Assembly: GCA_963642885.1 (NCBI GenBank)
Contig: CAVIJI010000036.1
Coordinates: 1 to 22,958, forward strand
DNA from: UMGS1696 sp963642885
GTDB lineage: Bacteria > Bacillota > Clostridia > Oscillospirales > CAG-272
Length of the DNA stretch: 22,958 nt
Direction: 5' to 3'
Below are positions 8,261 through 16,796 of the stretch, piece by piece. Made by a program: the position numbers and the translations under genes. How positions within the stretch are numbered: position 1 is the first letter of the stretch; the number at the start of each line of letters is the position of its first letter. The notes under the pieces are model-generated. The model was not told the origin of the DNA, did not search any database, and worked only from the letters and a program-made list of their open reading frames with translations.

Positions 8261-11200
8261 TTATTCAAAGAGCTTGCTGTACTTGGTAAGTCTCTCGTAC
8301 TTAGCCTTAGCGAATGTTTCAGCTTCGGCAAAGAGCTTTTCGGCTCTTTCGGGGTTGGACTGAGCAAGTCTTGTATAACGGTTTTCGTTCTTGAGGAAGT
8401 CCTGATAGCTTGCTGTGGGTTCCTTGCTGTCGAGTGAGAAGGGATTCTTTCCTTCGGCCTTGAGAGTCGGGTTGTATCTGAACATCTGCCAGTAACCTGC
8501 ATCAACTGCCTTCTTCATCTCGAGCTGGCAGTTAGCCATCGTACCCTTAATGCCGTGCATTTCACAAGGAGCATAACCGATAACGATTGAAGGTCCGTTG
8601 TAAGCTTCGGCTTCTGTAAGAGCCTTCAGGAGCTGGTTCATATCAGCACCCATAGCAACCTGTGCAACGTATACATAGCCGTAGGACATAGCGATTTCGG
8701 CGAGGTTCTTCTTGCCGATAGCCTTACCTGCTGCAGCAAACTGAGCAACCTGACCGATGTTGGAGGACTTGGATGCCTGTCCACCTGTATTGGAATATAC
8801 TTCGGTATCGAATACCATGATGTTTACATCTTCACCGGAAGCGATAACGTGGTCAAGACCACCGAAACCGATATCGTAAGCCCAACCGTCACCACCGAAG
8901 ATCCATACGGACTTCTTAGCGAGGTAGTCCTTTTCAGCGAGAATTTCGGGAGCTATGGTGCAACCGTCGGCAGCTGCTTTTTCGAGCTCGGCGATGAGTG
9001 CGTTAGCGGCGGGAGTATTAGCCTTACCGTCATCCTTTGTATCGATGTATGCCTTAGCGGCAGCCTTGAATTCATCGGATGCCTTTTCGGAATTCATCAT
9101 TTCTTCAACCTTACCGATGAGTCTGTTGCGAATGGTCTTCTGGCCGAGATAAATACCGAGACCGTGTTCGGCGTTATCTTCGAACAGGGAGTTAGCCCAT
9201 GCGGGACCATGACCGGATTCGTTGTTAACTGTGTAAGGAGTTGCGGGAGCGGAGCCACCCCAAATGGAGGAGCATCCTGTTGCGTTGGAAATATACATTC
9301 TTTCGCCGAAGAGCTGTGTGATAAGGCGAGCATATGAAGTTTCGGCACAACCTGCGCATGAGCCGGAGAACTCGAGTAAGGGCTGCTTGAACTGGCTTCC
9401 CTTAACGGTAGCATTGATAAGCTCGGGCTTTTCGGATACGTTTGCAACAGCGTAATCGAACGGAGCCTGCTGATCATTCTGTGTTTCCTGGAGAACCATA
9501 CGGATAGCCTTCTTGTCGGTACCGTCCTTTTCAGCCTTAGCTGTTACAGGGCAGGCCTTAACGCAAAGCGTACAACCCATACAATCAAGAGGAGAAACAG
9601 CGATAGTGAATTTATAGTTTGTCTTAACAACAGGTTTAGCTGTGAACTTCGTTGCAGCGGGAGCAGCGGCAGCTTCGTCTTCAGTCATAGCGAAGGGACG
9701 AATTGCGGCATGCGGGCAAACGAACGAACAGTTGTTACACTGGATGCAGTTTTCGGGAATCCACTCGGGAACATAAACCGCAACACCGCGCTTTTCGGAA
9801 GCTGCAGCACCCTGCGGGAATGTACCGTCAACATAATCCTCGAATGCGGATACGGGAAGCTTGTCACCGCGCATAGCGTCAACAGGTTCAACGATCTTGT
9901 TAACAAATTTAACGAGGTCATTTCTCTTGCCTGTGAATTCAGCCTTGGGAGCGTCGGGAGCAGCAGTCTTCCATGCTTCGGGAACATCGATCTGTGTGAA
10001 CGCATCGGCACCGGCATCGATTGCGGCATAGTTGAGGTCAACCATTGCCTGACCCTTCTTAATATAGGACTTATAAGCCATCTTCTTCATGTATTCGATA
10101 GCTTCATCCTTGGGAAGAATATTTGCAAGAGCGAAGAATGCGGACTGAAGAACAGTGTTCTTTACCTTAGCATTGCCGATCTTCTTTGTTGCGATAGTTG
10201 TAGCATCAATTGTATAGAACTTGATGTTGTTGTTTGCGATATATGTCTTAACTGCGGAGGGAAGGTGCTCTTCGAGCTCAGCCATATCCCATGAGCAGTC
10301 GAGCATGAATACACCACCGGGTTTAACATCTTCGACTATGTCGTATTTCTTGATGTAAGACTGGTTGTGGCATGCTACGAAGTCGGCCTTTGTGATGTAG
10401 TAAGGGCTCTTAATGGGCTTGTCGCCAAAACGGAGGTGAGAAATTGTAATACCGCCCGTCTTCTTGGAGTCATACTGGAAGTAAGCCTGAATGTACTTAT
10501 CAGTGTGGTCACCGATAATCTTAATGGAGTTCTTGTTTGCGCCGACTGTACCGTCACCGCCGAGACCCCAGAACTTGCAGGAGATTGTACCCTTAGCCGA
10601 AGTATCGGGAGCGGGCTTCTCTGTAAGCGAATGTCCTGTTACATCGTCAACGATACCGATTGTAAAGTTACTCTTGGGACATTCGGAAGCGAGATTTTCG
10701 TATACTGCGAAGATAGACTGCGGAGGAGTATCCTTTGAACCGAGACCGTAACGACCGCCGACAACCTTAATGTCGTTCATGCCCATTGTGGAAAGAGCTG
10801 TAACAACGTCGAGGTAAAGAGGTTCGCCGAGGGAACCGGGTTCCTTTGTTCTGTCGAGAACGGCAATCTTCTTACATGTAGCGGGAATAGCTTCTGCGAG
10901 CTTGGATGCAACAAAAGGTCTGTAAAGACGAACTTTGATCAAGCCGACTTTTTCGCCTGCCGCATTCATGTAGTCGATAACTTCTTCGGCTACATCACAT
11001 ACAGAACCCATAGCTACGATAACTCTTTCGGCATCCGGAGCGCCGTAGTAGTTGAAGAGCTTATAATCTGTACCGATCTTGGCATTAACCTGATTCATAT
11101 AGTCTTCTACGATAGCAGGGAATGCTTCATAGTACTTATTGCATGCTTCTCTGTGCTGGAAGAAGATGTCGCCGTTTTCAGCGGAACCGCGGAGAACGGG

Positions 11201-11836
11201 ATGTTCGGGGTTAAGAGCACGTGAACGGAATGCTGCGATAGCGTCCTTATCAACCATTGACTTGAGGTCGTCGTAATCCCAAACTTCGATTTTCTGAATT
11301 TCATGAGATGTTCTGAAGCCGTCGAAGAAGTTGAGCACGGGAACACGGCCCTTGATAGCTGAAAGATGAGCTACAGCTGCGAGGTCCATGACTTCCTGAG
11401 GGTTGGATTCGGCCATCATAGCGAAACCGGTCTGACGACATGCGTAAACGTCACTGTGGTCACCGAAAATGTTCAGTGCATGAGATGCAACGCAACGCGC
11501 GGATACGTGAATAACGCAGGGAAGAAGTTCACCGGCGATTTTATACATGTTGGGGATCATCAGAAGGAGACCCTGTGAAGCAGTATAGGTGGTAGTAAGA
11601 GCACCTGCTGCGAGAGAGCCGTGAACAGCACCTGCGGCGCCTGCTTCGGACTGCATTTCGATAACCTTTACAGTGTCACCCATGATATTCTTCAGACCGC
11701 CCGCAGACCATGTATCGGTCACATCGGCCATAACAGAAGAAGGCGTAATGGGGTAGATGGCAGCAACTTCCGTAAACGCATAAGAGGCGTGGGCGGCAGC
11801 GGTGTTACCATCCATGGAAAGCTTTTTTCTTGCCAT
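8261..11836 (-). CDS. nifJ: Pyruvate:ferredoxin (flavodoxin) oxidoreductase, single-chain
   Basis: PFOR converts pyruvate and CoA to acetyl-CoA and CO2, reducing ferredoxin; it is the main entry from glycolysis to fermentation and hydrogen production in anaerobes. At 1191 residues it is the full homodimeric type with all domains on one chain. The N-terminus (AYPITPSS-like AIYPITPSSVMAD) is the pyrimidine-binding domain. Two ferredoxin-type 4Fe-4S motifs follow, with Cys 697/700/703/707 and 752/755/758/762. Then come the proximal-cluster cysteines at 827/830 (GSCAGCAETSY) and in NATGCSS. The thiamine-diphosphate motif GGDGWAYDIGFGG lies near residue 980, with SNTGGQ after it. GGAGG lies eight bases before the ATG. 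It is monocistronic, with its own consensus promoter and terminator. Strong codon preference and a good promoter suggest high expression, which is inference. Confidence 0.97.
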   Translation of the reverse strand: MARKKLSMDGNTAAAHASYAFTEVAAIYPITPSSVMADVTDTWSAGGLKNIMGDTVKVIEMQSEAGAAGAVHGSLAAGALTTTYTASQGLLLMIPNMYKIAGELLPCVIHVSARCVASHALNIFGDHSDVYACRQTGFAMMAESNPQEVMDLAAVAHLSAIKGRVPVLNFFDGFRTSHEIQKIEVWDYDDLKSMVDKDAIAAFRSRALNPEHPVLRGSAENGDIFFQHREACNKYYEAFPAIVEDYMNQVNAKIGTDYKLFNYYGAPDAERVIVAMGSVCDVAEEVIDYMNAAGEKVGLIKVRLYRPFVASKLAEAIPATCKKIAVLDRTKEPGSLGEPLYLDVVTALSTMGMNDIKVVGGRYGLGSKDTPPQSIFAVYENLASECPKSNFTIGIVDDVTGHSLTEKPAPDTSAKGTISCKFWGLGGDGTVGANKNSIKIIGDHTDKYIQAYFQYDSKKTGGITISHLRFGDKPIKSPYYITKADFVACHNQSYIKKYDIVEDVKPGGVFMLDCSWDMAELEEHLPSAVKTYIANNNIKFYTIDATTIATKKIGNAKVKNTVLQSAFFALANILPKDEAIEYMKKMAYKSYIKKGQAMVDLNYAAIDAGADAFTQIDVPEAWKTAAPDAPKAEFTGKRNDLVKFVNKIVEPVDAMRGDKLPVSAFEDYVDGTFPQGAAASEKRGVAVYVPEWIPENCIQCNNCSFVCPHAAIRPFAMTEDEAAAAPAATKFTAKPVVKTNYKFTIAVSPLDCMGCTLCVKACPVTAKAEKDGTDKKAIRMVLQETQNDQQAPFDYAVANVSEKPELINATVKGSQFKQPLLEFSGSCAGCAETSYARLITQLFGERMYISNATGCSSIWGGSAPATPYTVNNESGHGPAWANSLFEDNAEHGLGIYLGQKTIRNRLIGKVEEMMNSEKASDEFKAAAKAYIDTKDDGKANTPAANALIAELEKAAADGCTIAPEILAEKDYLAKKSVWIFGGDGWAYDIGFGGLDHVIASGEDVNIMVFDTEVYSNTGGQASKSSNIGQVAQFAAAGKAIGKKNLAEIAMSYGYVYVAQVAMGADMNQLLKALTEAEAYNGPSIVIGYAPCEMHGIKGTMANCQLEMKKAVDAGYWQMFRYNPTLKAEGKNPFSLDSKEPTASYQDFLKNENRYTRLAQSNPERAEKLFAEAETFAKAKYERLTKYSKLFE

Positions 11837-11879
11837 GTTATATATCCTCCAAAAATATTATGAATAAGCAAATATAAAC

Positions 11880-11899
11880 TTAACCGTGATAACGGTAAA
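11880..11899. promoter_or_regulatory. Imperfect palindrome in the PFOR leader, possible operator
   Basis: TTAACCGT-GATA-ACGGTAAA style dyad: ACCGT (11883-11887) and ACGGT (11892-11896) with flanking T-A pairs. It lies just downstream of the expected transcription start, a usual place for a repressor site. No known regulator consensus was matched. Confidence 0.35.
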
Positions 11900-11912
11900 T
11901 CATATCTGTACT

Positions 11913-11941
11913 ATTATAACGCAAATACAGATAAAAGTAAA
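11913..11941 (-). promoter_or_regulatory. PFOR promoter
   Basis: On the minus strand: -35 TTTACT (11936-11941), exactly 17 bp, -10 TATAAT (11913-11918). The leader before the ATG is about 70 bases. Confidence 0.75.
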
Positions 11942-12029
11942 TATGTTATCCCAGAAACAATTATAAATTTTTTGATATAAAAACTGTCCGAAAATATTAA
12001 TGCGGCATTATTCGGAATAAAGGTAAAAC

Positions 12030-12094
12030 AAAACGGGCATGCTCGGCAGTATGTACCGCTTAATGAGTACATATCGTATAAACTCGCCCGTTTT
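12030..12094 (-). terminator. Terminator after typA, large nested stem-loop
   Basis: Outer stem AAAACGGGC (12030-12038) with GCCCGTTTT (12086-12094); inner stem TATGTAC (12050-12056) with GTACATA (12067-12073). On the minus strand the outer stem ends in GCCCGTTTTGTTTT. The form is unusual for a terminator because of the 47-base enclosed segment. Confidence 0.65.
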
Positions 12095-12105
12095 GATTTA
12101 ATTTA

Positions 12106-13932
12106 TCAGCCGTTAAGCTTAGCCTGAGCTTTAAGTCTGTTTTCGGTATTCAATATTTTCTTGCGAAGTCTGATTGATTTGGGAGTGATTTCGATAAGCT
12201 CATCCTCACCGATAAATTCTATAGCCTGCTCGAGAGAGAAGATTTTCGGAGGTGTGAGGATAAGAGCTTCATCCGCACCCTTTGAACGGATAGCCGTGAG
12301 GTGTTTCTTTTTGCATACATTGACAGCGATATCAACCTTTTTAGGACACTCGCCGACCAGCATGCCTTCGTAAACCGGTGTCTGAACGCCGATGAACATC
12401 GTTCCTCTGTCCTGAGCATTATAGAGTCCGTACGATGTAGCTTCACCGTCTTCACTTGCGACAAGAGAACCCGTGAATCTCGTAACGACTTCACCCTTGA
12501 AGGGCTGATAGCCGTCAAAAATCGAGTTCAGTATACCTTCACCGCGAGTATCGGTCATAAATTCGCTTCTGTAACCGAACAGGCAGCGTGCGGGAATCGA
12601 ATAATCGATCTTCATTCTTGTTCCGTGAAGGTTCATTTCGAGAAGCTCGCCTTTTCTTGCACCGAGCTTTTCGACAACCGCTCCGACATAAGGTTCGGGA
12701 ACGTCGACGGTAACTCTTTCCATAGGCTCGCATTTAACACCGTCGATTTCCTTATAAATTACACGAGGTGTCGAACAGCATATTTCATAACCCTCGCGGC
12801 GCATTGTTTCGATAAGAATGGAGAGGTGCATTTCGCCTCTTCCGGCAACCTTGAAGCTGTCTGTGGTTTCACCGTCACTTACTCTGAGTGAAACGTCCTT
12901 AAGAGTTTCCTTATAGAGACGTTCTCTGATCTGACGTGATGTAACAAACTTACCTTCGCGGCCTGCGAACGGGCTGTCATTTACGGAGAATGTCATCTCG
13001 AGTGTGGGCTCGCTTACCTTGACGAATTCAAGAGGTGTGGGGTCAAGCGGGGATGCAATGGTATCTCCGATGGTAATGTTTTCGGCACCGCTGAAGCATA
13101 CTATATCGCCCATAGAAGCTTCGGTTACTGCTTTTCTTGTAAGACCGTCTATAGTATAAAGAGAAACGATTTTCGTCTTTTTCGGAGGAGCATCGGGGGT
13201 ATGATAGTTAGTGATAACCACTTCTTCATTCTGGTGAATTGTACCTCTTTCAATACGGCCGATACCGATTCTGCCTACATAGTCATTGTAGTCGATTGAG
13301 GAAACAAGAAGCTGTACGGGAGCGTCGATTTCTCCTTCGGGAGCGGGAATATAATCGATGATCGTATCGAAAAGCACGTCAAGGTTTTCGCCCATTTCGT
13401 ACGGATTGAGAGATGCTTTTCCCGTACGTCCGCTGCAGAAGAGAACAGGTGAATCAAGCTGTTCGTCATTTGCTTCAAGCTCCATAAGAAGCTCGAGAAC
13501 TTCATCGGGAACCTCGTCGAGACGTGCGTCGGGGCGGTCGATTTTATTTATAACGACGATTATTCTGTGACCGAGCTCCATTGCACGCTTAAGGACAAAG
13601 CGTGTCTGAGGCATAGGACCTTCGGCGGCATCAACCAAAAGTATAACGCCGTTTACCATCTTGAGAATACGTTCAACCTCACCGCCGAAGTCGGCATGGC
13701 CGGGGGTGTCGACTATGTTGATTTTTATACCGTTGCGGACAACGGAGGTATTCTTCGCCAGTATGGTGATACCTCTTTCTCTTTCGAGGTCACCCGAGTC
13801 CATAACACGTTCTCTTACAACCTGGTTTTCATGATATGTGTCACACTGCTTGAGCATCTGGTCAACAAGCGTGGTTTTACCGTGGTCAACATGAGCTATA
13901 ATTGCGACATTACGAAGGTCTTCTCTTATCAA
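12106..13932 (-). CDS. typA: Translational GTPase TypA/BipA
   Basis: TypA/BipA is an EF-G-like GTPase that binds ribosomes and acts in 50S assembly and stress or cold adaptation. The 608 residues are the usual length. G motifs are clear: G1 AHVDHGKTT (13-21), G2 ERERGITI (50-57), G3 DTPGHADFGG (75-84), G4 NKID (129-132). They are followed by the EF-Tu-like domain II, two EF-G-like alpha/beta domains and the TypA-specific C-terminal domain. The frame begins with TTG (13930-13932), not ATG: no ATG lies nearby, and the family N-terminus (REDLRNVAIIAHVDHGKT) begins right there. An AGGT-type ribosome binding site lies eight to nine bases upstream. The gene is monocistronic, with its own promoter and terminator. 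Confidence 0.96.
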   Translation of the reverse strand: MIREDLRNVAIIAHVDHGKTTLVDQMLKQCDTYHENQVVRERVMDSGDLERERGITILAKNTSVVRNGIKINIVDTPGHADFGGEVERILKMVNGVILLVDAAEGPMPQTRFVLKRAMELGHRIIVVINKIDRPDARLDEVPDEVLELLMELEANDEQLDSPVLFCSGRTGKASLNPYEMGENLDVLFDTIIDYIPAPEGEIDAPVQLLVSSIDYNDYVGRIGIGRIERGTIHQNEEVVITNYHTPDAPPKKTKIVSLYTIDGLTRKAVTEASMGDIVCFSGAENITIGDTIASPLDPTPLEFVKVSEPTLEMTFSVNDSPFAGREGKFVTSRQIRERLYKETLKDVSLRVSDGETTDSFKVAGRGEMHLSILIETMRREGYEICCSTPRVIYKEIDGVKCEPMERVTVDVPEPYVGAVVEKLGARKGELLEMNLHGTRMKIDYSIPARCLFGYRSEFMTDTRGEGILNSIFDGYQPFKGEVVTRFTGSLVASEDGEATSYGLYNAQDRGTMFIGVQTPVYEGMLVGECPKKVDIAVNVCKKKHLTAIRSKGADEALILTPPKIFSLEQAIEFIGEDELIEITPKSIRLRKKILNTENRLKAQAKLNG

Positions 13933-14013
13933 AATTATTACCTGTCAATTATCTTTCTTTTGGGGAAGATAATCCTTTCGCATATAAATTCTTTTATCTT
14001 TGTCAACCTTAGT

Positions 14014-14022
14014 ATTATATCA
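14014..14022 (-). promoter_or_regulatory. Extended -10 promoter of typA
   Basis: On the minus strand TGATATAAT (TATAAT at 14014-14019) is a perfect extended -10. There is no well-spaced -35; a TTGACT lies only 10 bp upstream. Confidence 0.55.
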
Positions 14023-14033
14023 TAAGAACAGTC

Positions 14034-14098
14034 AAAAAAAAAGCTTATAACCGCAAATAATGCAATTTCAGCACTTTGTAGAAATTATAAGCCGCTTT
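14034..14098 (-). terminator. Terminator after the helicase gene
   Basis: The stem GCTTATAA (14043-14050) with TTATAAGC (14085-14092) is followed on the minus strand by a run of nine Ts. Smaller pairings such as TGC/GCA lie inside the loop. Confidence 0.6.
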
Positions 14099-14132
14099 TT
14101 TACCTATTTTTGTTGAACTGAAAATTCTCTTT

Positions 14133-16649
14133 TCAATTATGTTTTTCCCAGAAATCATGCAGTATGACGTCCAGAGATTCGATGTTTCCGGTATATTTTA
14201 TGTGTCTCCAGTGTGAGGGAAGCATCATCTTTATGTTAATGTCATCGAGTCTGTCGTCAACCAAAACGATAACACCGCAGTCGTTTTCTGAGCGTATGAC
14301 TCTGCCCGCAGCCTGCATTACCTTGTTCATGCCGGGGCAGATGTATGCGAAATCACGTCCGCGTTCGTTCTTTTCATCATAGTATGCCGCCGTGATATTT
14401 CTTTCCGCCGAAAGCTGAGGCATTCCGGTTCCTATTACTATAGCTCCGATTAGGCTTTCGCCGATTAAATCGATACCCTCCGAGAACATTCCCCCGAGAA
14501 CGCAGAAGCCTACAATGGGACCTTTGGTTTGATTTTTGAACAGAGAAATAAATCGTTCCCGTTCTTTATAATTCATCTTTTGCTTTTGCATTACAATGTT
14601 TTTGTCGGGCATGATTTCCGAAAAAAGTTTGCAAACATTACGCATGTATTCGTATGACGGAAAATATACTATATAGTTGCCCTCTCGTGCGGAAACGGTT
14701 TCGGCGATGACCTCGGCACAGTCGTACGCACTGTCGCGTCTGTCTGACAGTTTTGTGCTGATTGAGTCATATGCCACAAGACATAAATTTTCTTTTTCGT
14801 AAGGAGATTCAAGCTCCAGAACAGATGAGTTTTTAAGTCCGATAATTTCCGAAAAATAATCGATAGGAGAAAGAGTAGCGGAAAAAAGGACAACCGCTTT
14901 TGCGGGTAAAAGCATGGAGAACAGAATTCCGGAAGGATCGAGACATAAAAATTCGGCTTTTACATTATCATTTTCACGAGATGCGAAAAAACGGAATTTT
15001 TCATCGAAAAAAGACGAAACAAACACTATTTTCGATAATTGCCTTTTGTAATTTTCAAGAAGCTCCGCATATCCGTAGTTCTGACGGATTATTTTTCCGA
15101 GTAGACGTGACAGGTTTCCCGCACATCTGATAAGCTCCGACGGTGTGCTTCCGCTTTCGTAGAAGCCGTATGATACCTCGCCGTTTTTCGTGCTTTTAAC
15201 GTACTCGCCGTCGCTGCACATTTCTTTTACTTCATCAAGTGCGGATAACAGCTCATCCGTTTTTGCCGTTAACTCCTCGTTATCCTGTATATGCATCTCG
15301 GAAACGGCGCGCAGCTTTTTCACATCTTCCGAGGATATCACAGCGGAATACGTATTGCGTGTTCGGTCGGGAAGATTATGCGCTTCATCAAATAAAAACA
15401 CATATTTTTCGGTGCTGTTTATGTTTTTGAAGTATCTCTTGAAACGTATCCCGTCATCGATAACGTAATTATAATCGCATATTATAACCTCGCAGCTTTC
15501 CGAGAGATCCAAAGCGAGCTCGTACGGACAAACCTTGTGAGATACCGCGGTTTTTATTATTCTGTCGGCTGTGTAAACCTTATCGTTTGAATTCAGTAAA
15601 TCCTCGAGAGCCGCAAGCTGTCGTTCACGGTAGGAAATATATGTTTTTCCGAAATCGTTTGATATACTGTCGATGCTTTCGCAGCATGAACAATCGCTTT
15701 TATTCTCCTGTTTGTTTTTATACGGACACATCAATTCTTTTGCGTATATCATGAGTGAATGAATGTGAGGAGCGTATTTGCCGATGCGCGACATGGTGTC
15801 AAGTGCGGATATGCCGGTAATATTTTTTGCCGTAAGGTAAAATATCCTGTCGATTTCACCTGCTCCGAGGGCTTTTACCGAAGGAAAAAGTACAGATATG
15901 GTTTTTCCTATACCTGTCGGAGCGGAAACAAGCAGGGAACCGCCTTTTTTTATCGTACGATAGGTTTGATTTATAAAATCAAGCTGTCCATCACGCACCG
16001 TAGTATACGGAAAGGGGAGTTTTTTTGTTTCGGACGGAAGAACAAGGTGTTTGTCGGCAAAGGCTTTAATGATTGTATCGGCACGTTCGAGCAGAGTGTC
16101 AAACATTTTCTTCAGAAACGATACCGAAAATACCGAAGAGAAGACGATTTTTTCACCACTTGAGCGTTTGATGTAGCTCAGGCGAATGTTTACCGCTGAA
16201 AGAGAGGCGGAATCTGCATAAATATATGCGTATACCGCAGCCTGAGCAAAATGCTCGGGATATGAAAATGCACAGAGATTCGGATGAAAAGAGAATACCG
16301 TCTTTATCTCCTCAACAGTGGGAATACCATCGATTTCGGATATAATATCCGCGTATCCGCTTACGGCAACTGTGTATTTATCGTTTGAAACAAGCTTCTC
16401 GAGCGGGACCTCCGTCTGTGCACCGTGTATTGCCTCATCGGTTTCGGATATATTATGCAGTATAACACCTTGCTCGGATGCCGAAACGATTCTGTTTTCG
16501 CCGTAAACACATTCATCGAAGGATGACAGTATTTCTTTTTTAAATCCGTATTTTTCGCTGAGCAATCCGGCATTGTCACGCTGAAAAGCATACGAAGCAA
16601 GCTCAACGACGGACATACAGATCGTATTTGTATCGTTTATATACCGCAT
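14133..16649 (-). CDS. XPD/DinG-like Fe-S helicase with N-terminal PD-(D/E)XK nuclease domain
   Basis: This 838-residue protein appears to join a nuclease and a superfamily 2 helicase. Residues 1-210 look like a Cas4/RecB-type PD-(D/E)XK domain: GYAD with D101, EEIK with E114 and K116, then QAAVY (Q136, Y140), the QxxxY motif of that clade. The helicase part follows, with Walker A SAPTGIGKT (242-250), DEAH (421-424) and motif VI QAAGRVIRS near the C-terminus. Four cysteines placed as in XPD-family iron-sulfur clusters lie between motifs I and II: C308, C320, C323 and C374. Such enzymes are 5'-3' DNA helicases in repair or R-loop and structure resolution; the role of this member is inferred, not known. 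AAGGAGA lies five bases before the ATG. It is divergent from the Cys-rich gene at 16797. I recall similar fusions in other Clostridia, so the architecture is probably a known family. Confidence 0.88.
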   Translation of the reverse strand: MRYINDTNTICMSVVELASYAFQRDNAGLLSEKYGFKKEILSSFDECVYGENRIVSASEQGVILHNISETDEAIHGAQTEVPLEKLVSNDKYTVAVSGYADIISEIDGIPTVEEIKTVFSFHPNLCAFSYPEHFAQAAVYAYIYADSASLSAVNIRLSYIKRSSGEKIVFSSVFSVSFLKKMFDTLLERADTIIKAFADKHLVLPSETKKLPFPYTTVRDGQLDFINQTYRTIKKGGSLLVSAPTGIGKTISVLFPSVKALGAGEIDRIFYLTAKNITGISALDTMSRIGKYAPHIHSLMIYAKELMCPYKNKQENKSDCSCCESIDSISNDFGKTYISYRERQLAALEDLLNSNDKVYTADRIIKTAVSHKVCPYELALDLSESCEVIICDYNYVIDDGIRFKRYFKNINSTEKYVFLFDEAHNLPDRTRNTYSAVISSEDVKKLRAVSEMHIQDNEELTAKTDELLSALDEVKEMCSDGEYVKSTKNGEVSYGFYESGSTPSELIRCAGNLSRLLGKIIRQNYGYAELLENYKRQLSKIVFVSSFFDEKFRFFASRENDNVKAEFLCLDPSGILFSMLLPAKAVVLFSATLSPIDYFSEIIGLKNSSVLELESPYEKENLCLVAYDSISTKLSDRRDSAYDCAEVIAETVSAREGNYIVYFPSYEYMRNVCKLFSEIMPDKNIVMQKQKMNYKERERFISLFKNQTKGPIVGFCVLGGMFSEGIDLIGESLIGAIVIGTGMPQLSAERNITAAYYDEKNERGRDFAYICPGMNKVMQAAGRVIRSENDCGVIVLVDDRLDDINIKMMLPSHWRHIKYTGNIESLDVILHDFWEKHN

Positions 16650-16679
16650 AACATTCTCCTTTCAAGAGGATACCGAAAT

Positions 16680-16708
16680 ATTATATCATATTGCCGGGCG
16701 TATGTCTA
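16680..16708 (-). promoter_or_regulatory. Promoter of the nuclease-helicase gene
   Basis: On the minus strand: -35 TAGACA (16703-16708), 17 bp, -10 TATAAT (16680-16685) with the TGA extension. Confidence 0.75.
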
Positions 16709-16721
16709 CAGATTAATATTT

Positions 16722-16736
16722 AAGGATTAAATCCTT
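16722..16736. promoter_or_regulatory. Perfect 15-bp palindrome between divergent promoters, candidate operator
   Basis: AAGGATT-A-AATCCTT is a perfect inverted repeat with a one-base centre. Its right end overlaps the -35 of the Cys-rich gene, and it lies 13 bases upstream of the helicase -35. The position suits a regulator acting on one or both genes. The regulator is unknown. Confidence 0.5.
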
Positions 16737-16763
16737 GCATTTTTTATATTCGGATGTTATAAT
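16735..16763 (+). promoter_or_regulatory. Promoter of the Cys-rich hypothetical gene
   Basis: -35 TTGCAT (16735-16740), 17 bp, -10 TATAAT (16758-16763) preceded by TGT (extended -10). Confidence 0.75.
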
Positions 16764-16796
16764 GATATAGATTTCGTATAATGTTGGAGTTATAAT

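Noticed and set aside
14133..16649. CRISPR-associated Cas4 or a CRISPR-linked DinG (type IV) locus
   Set aside because: No repeat-spacer array and no other cas genes lie nearby. The nuclease-like domain is part of a helicase in a housekeeping region.
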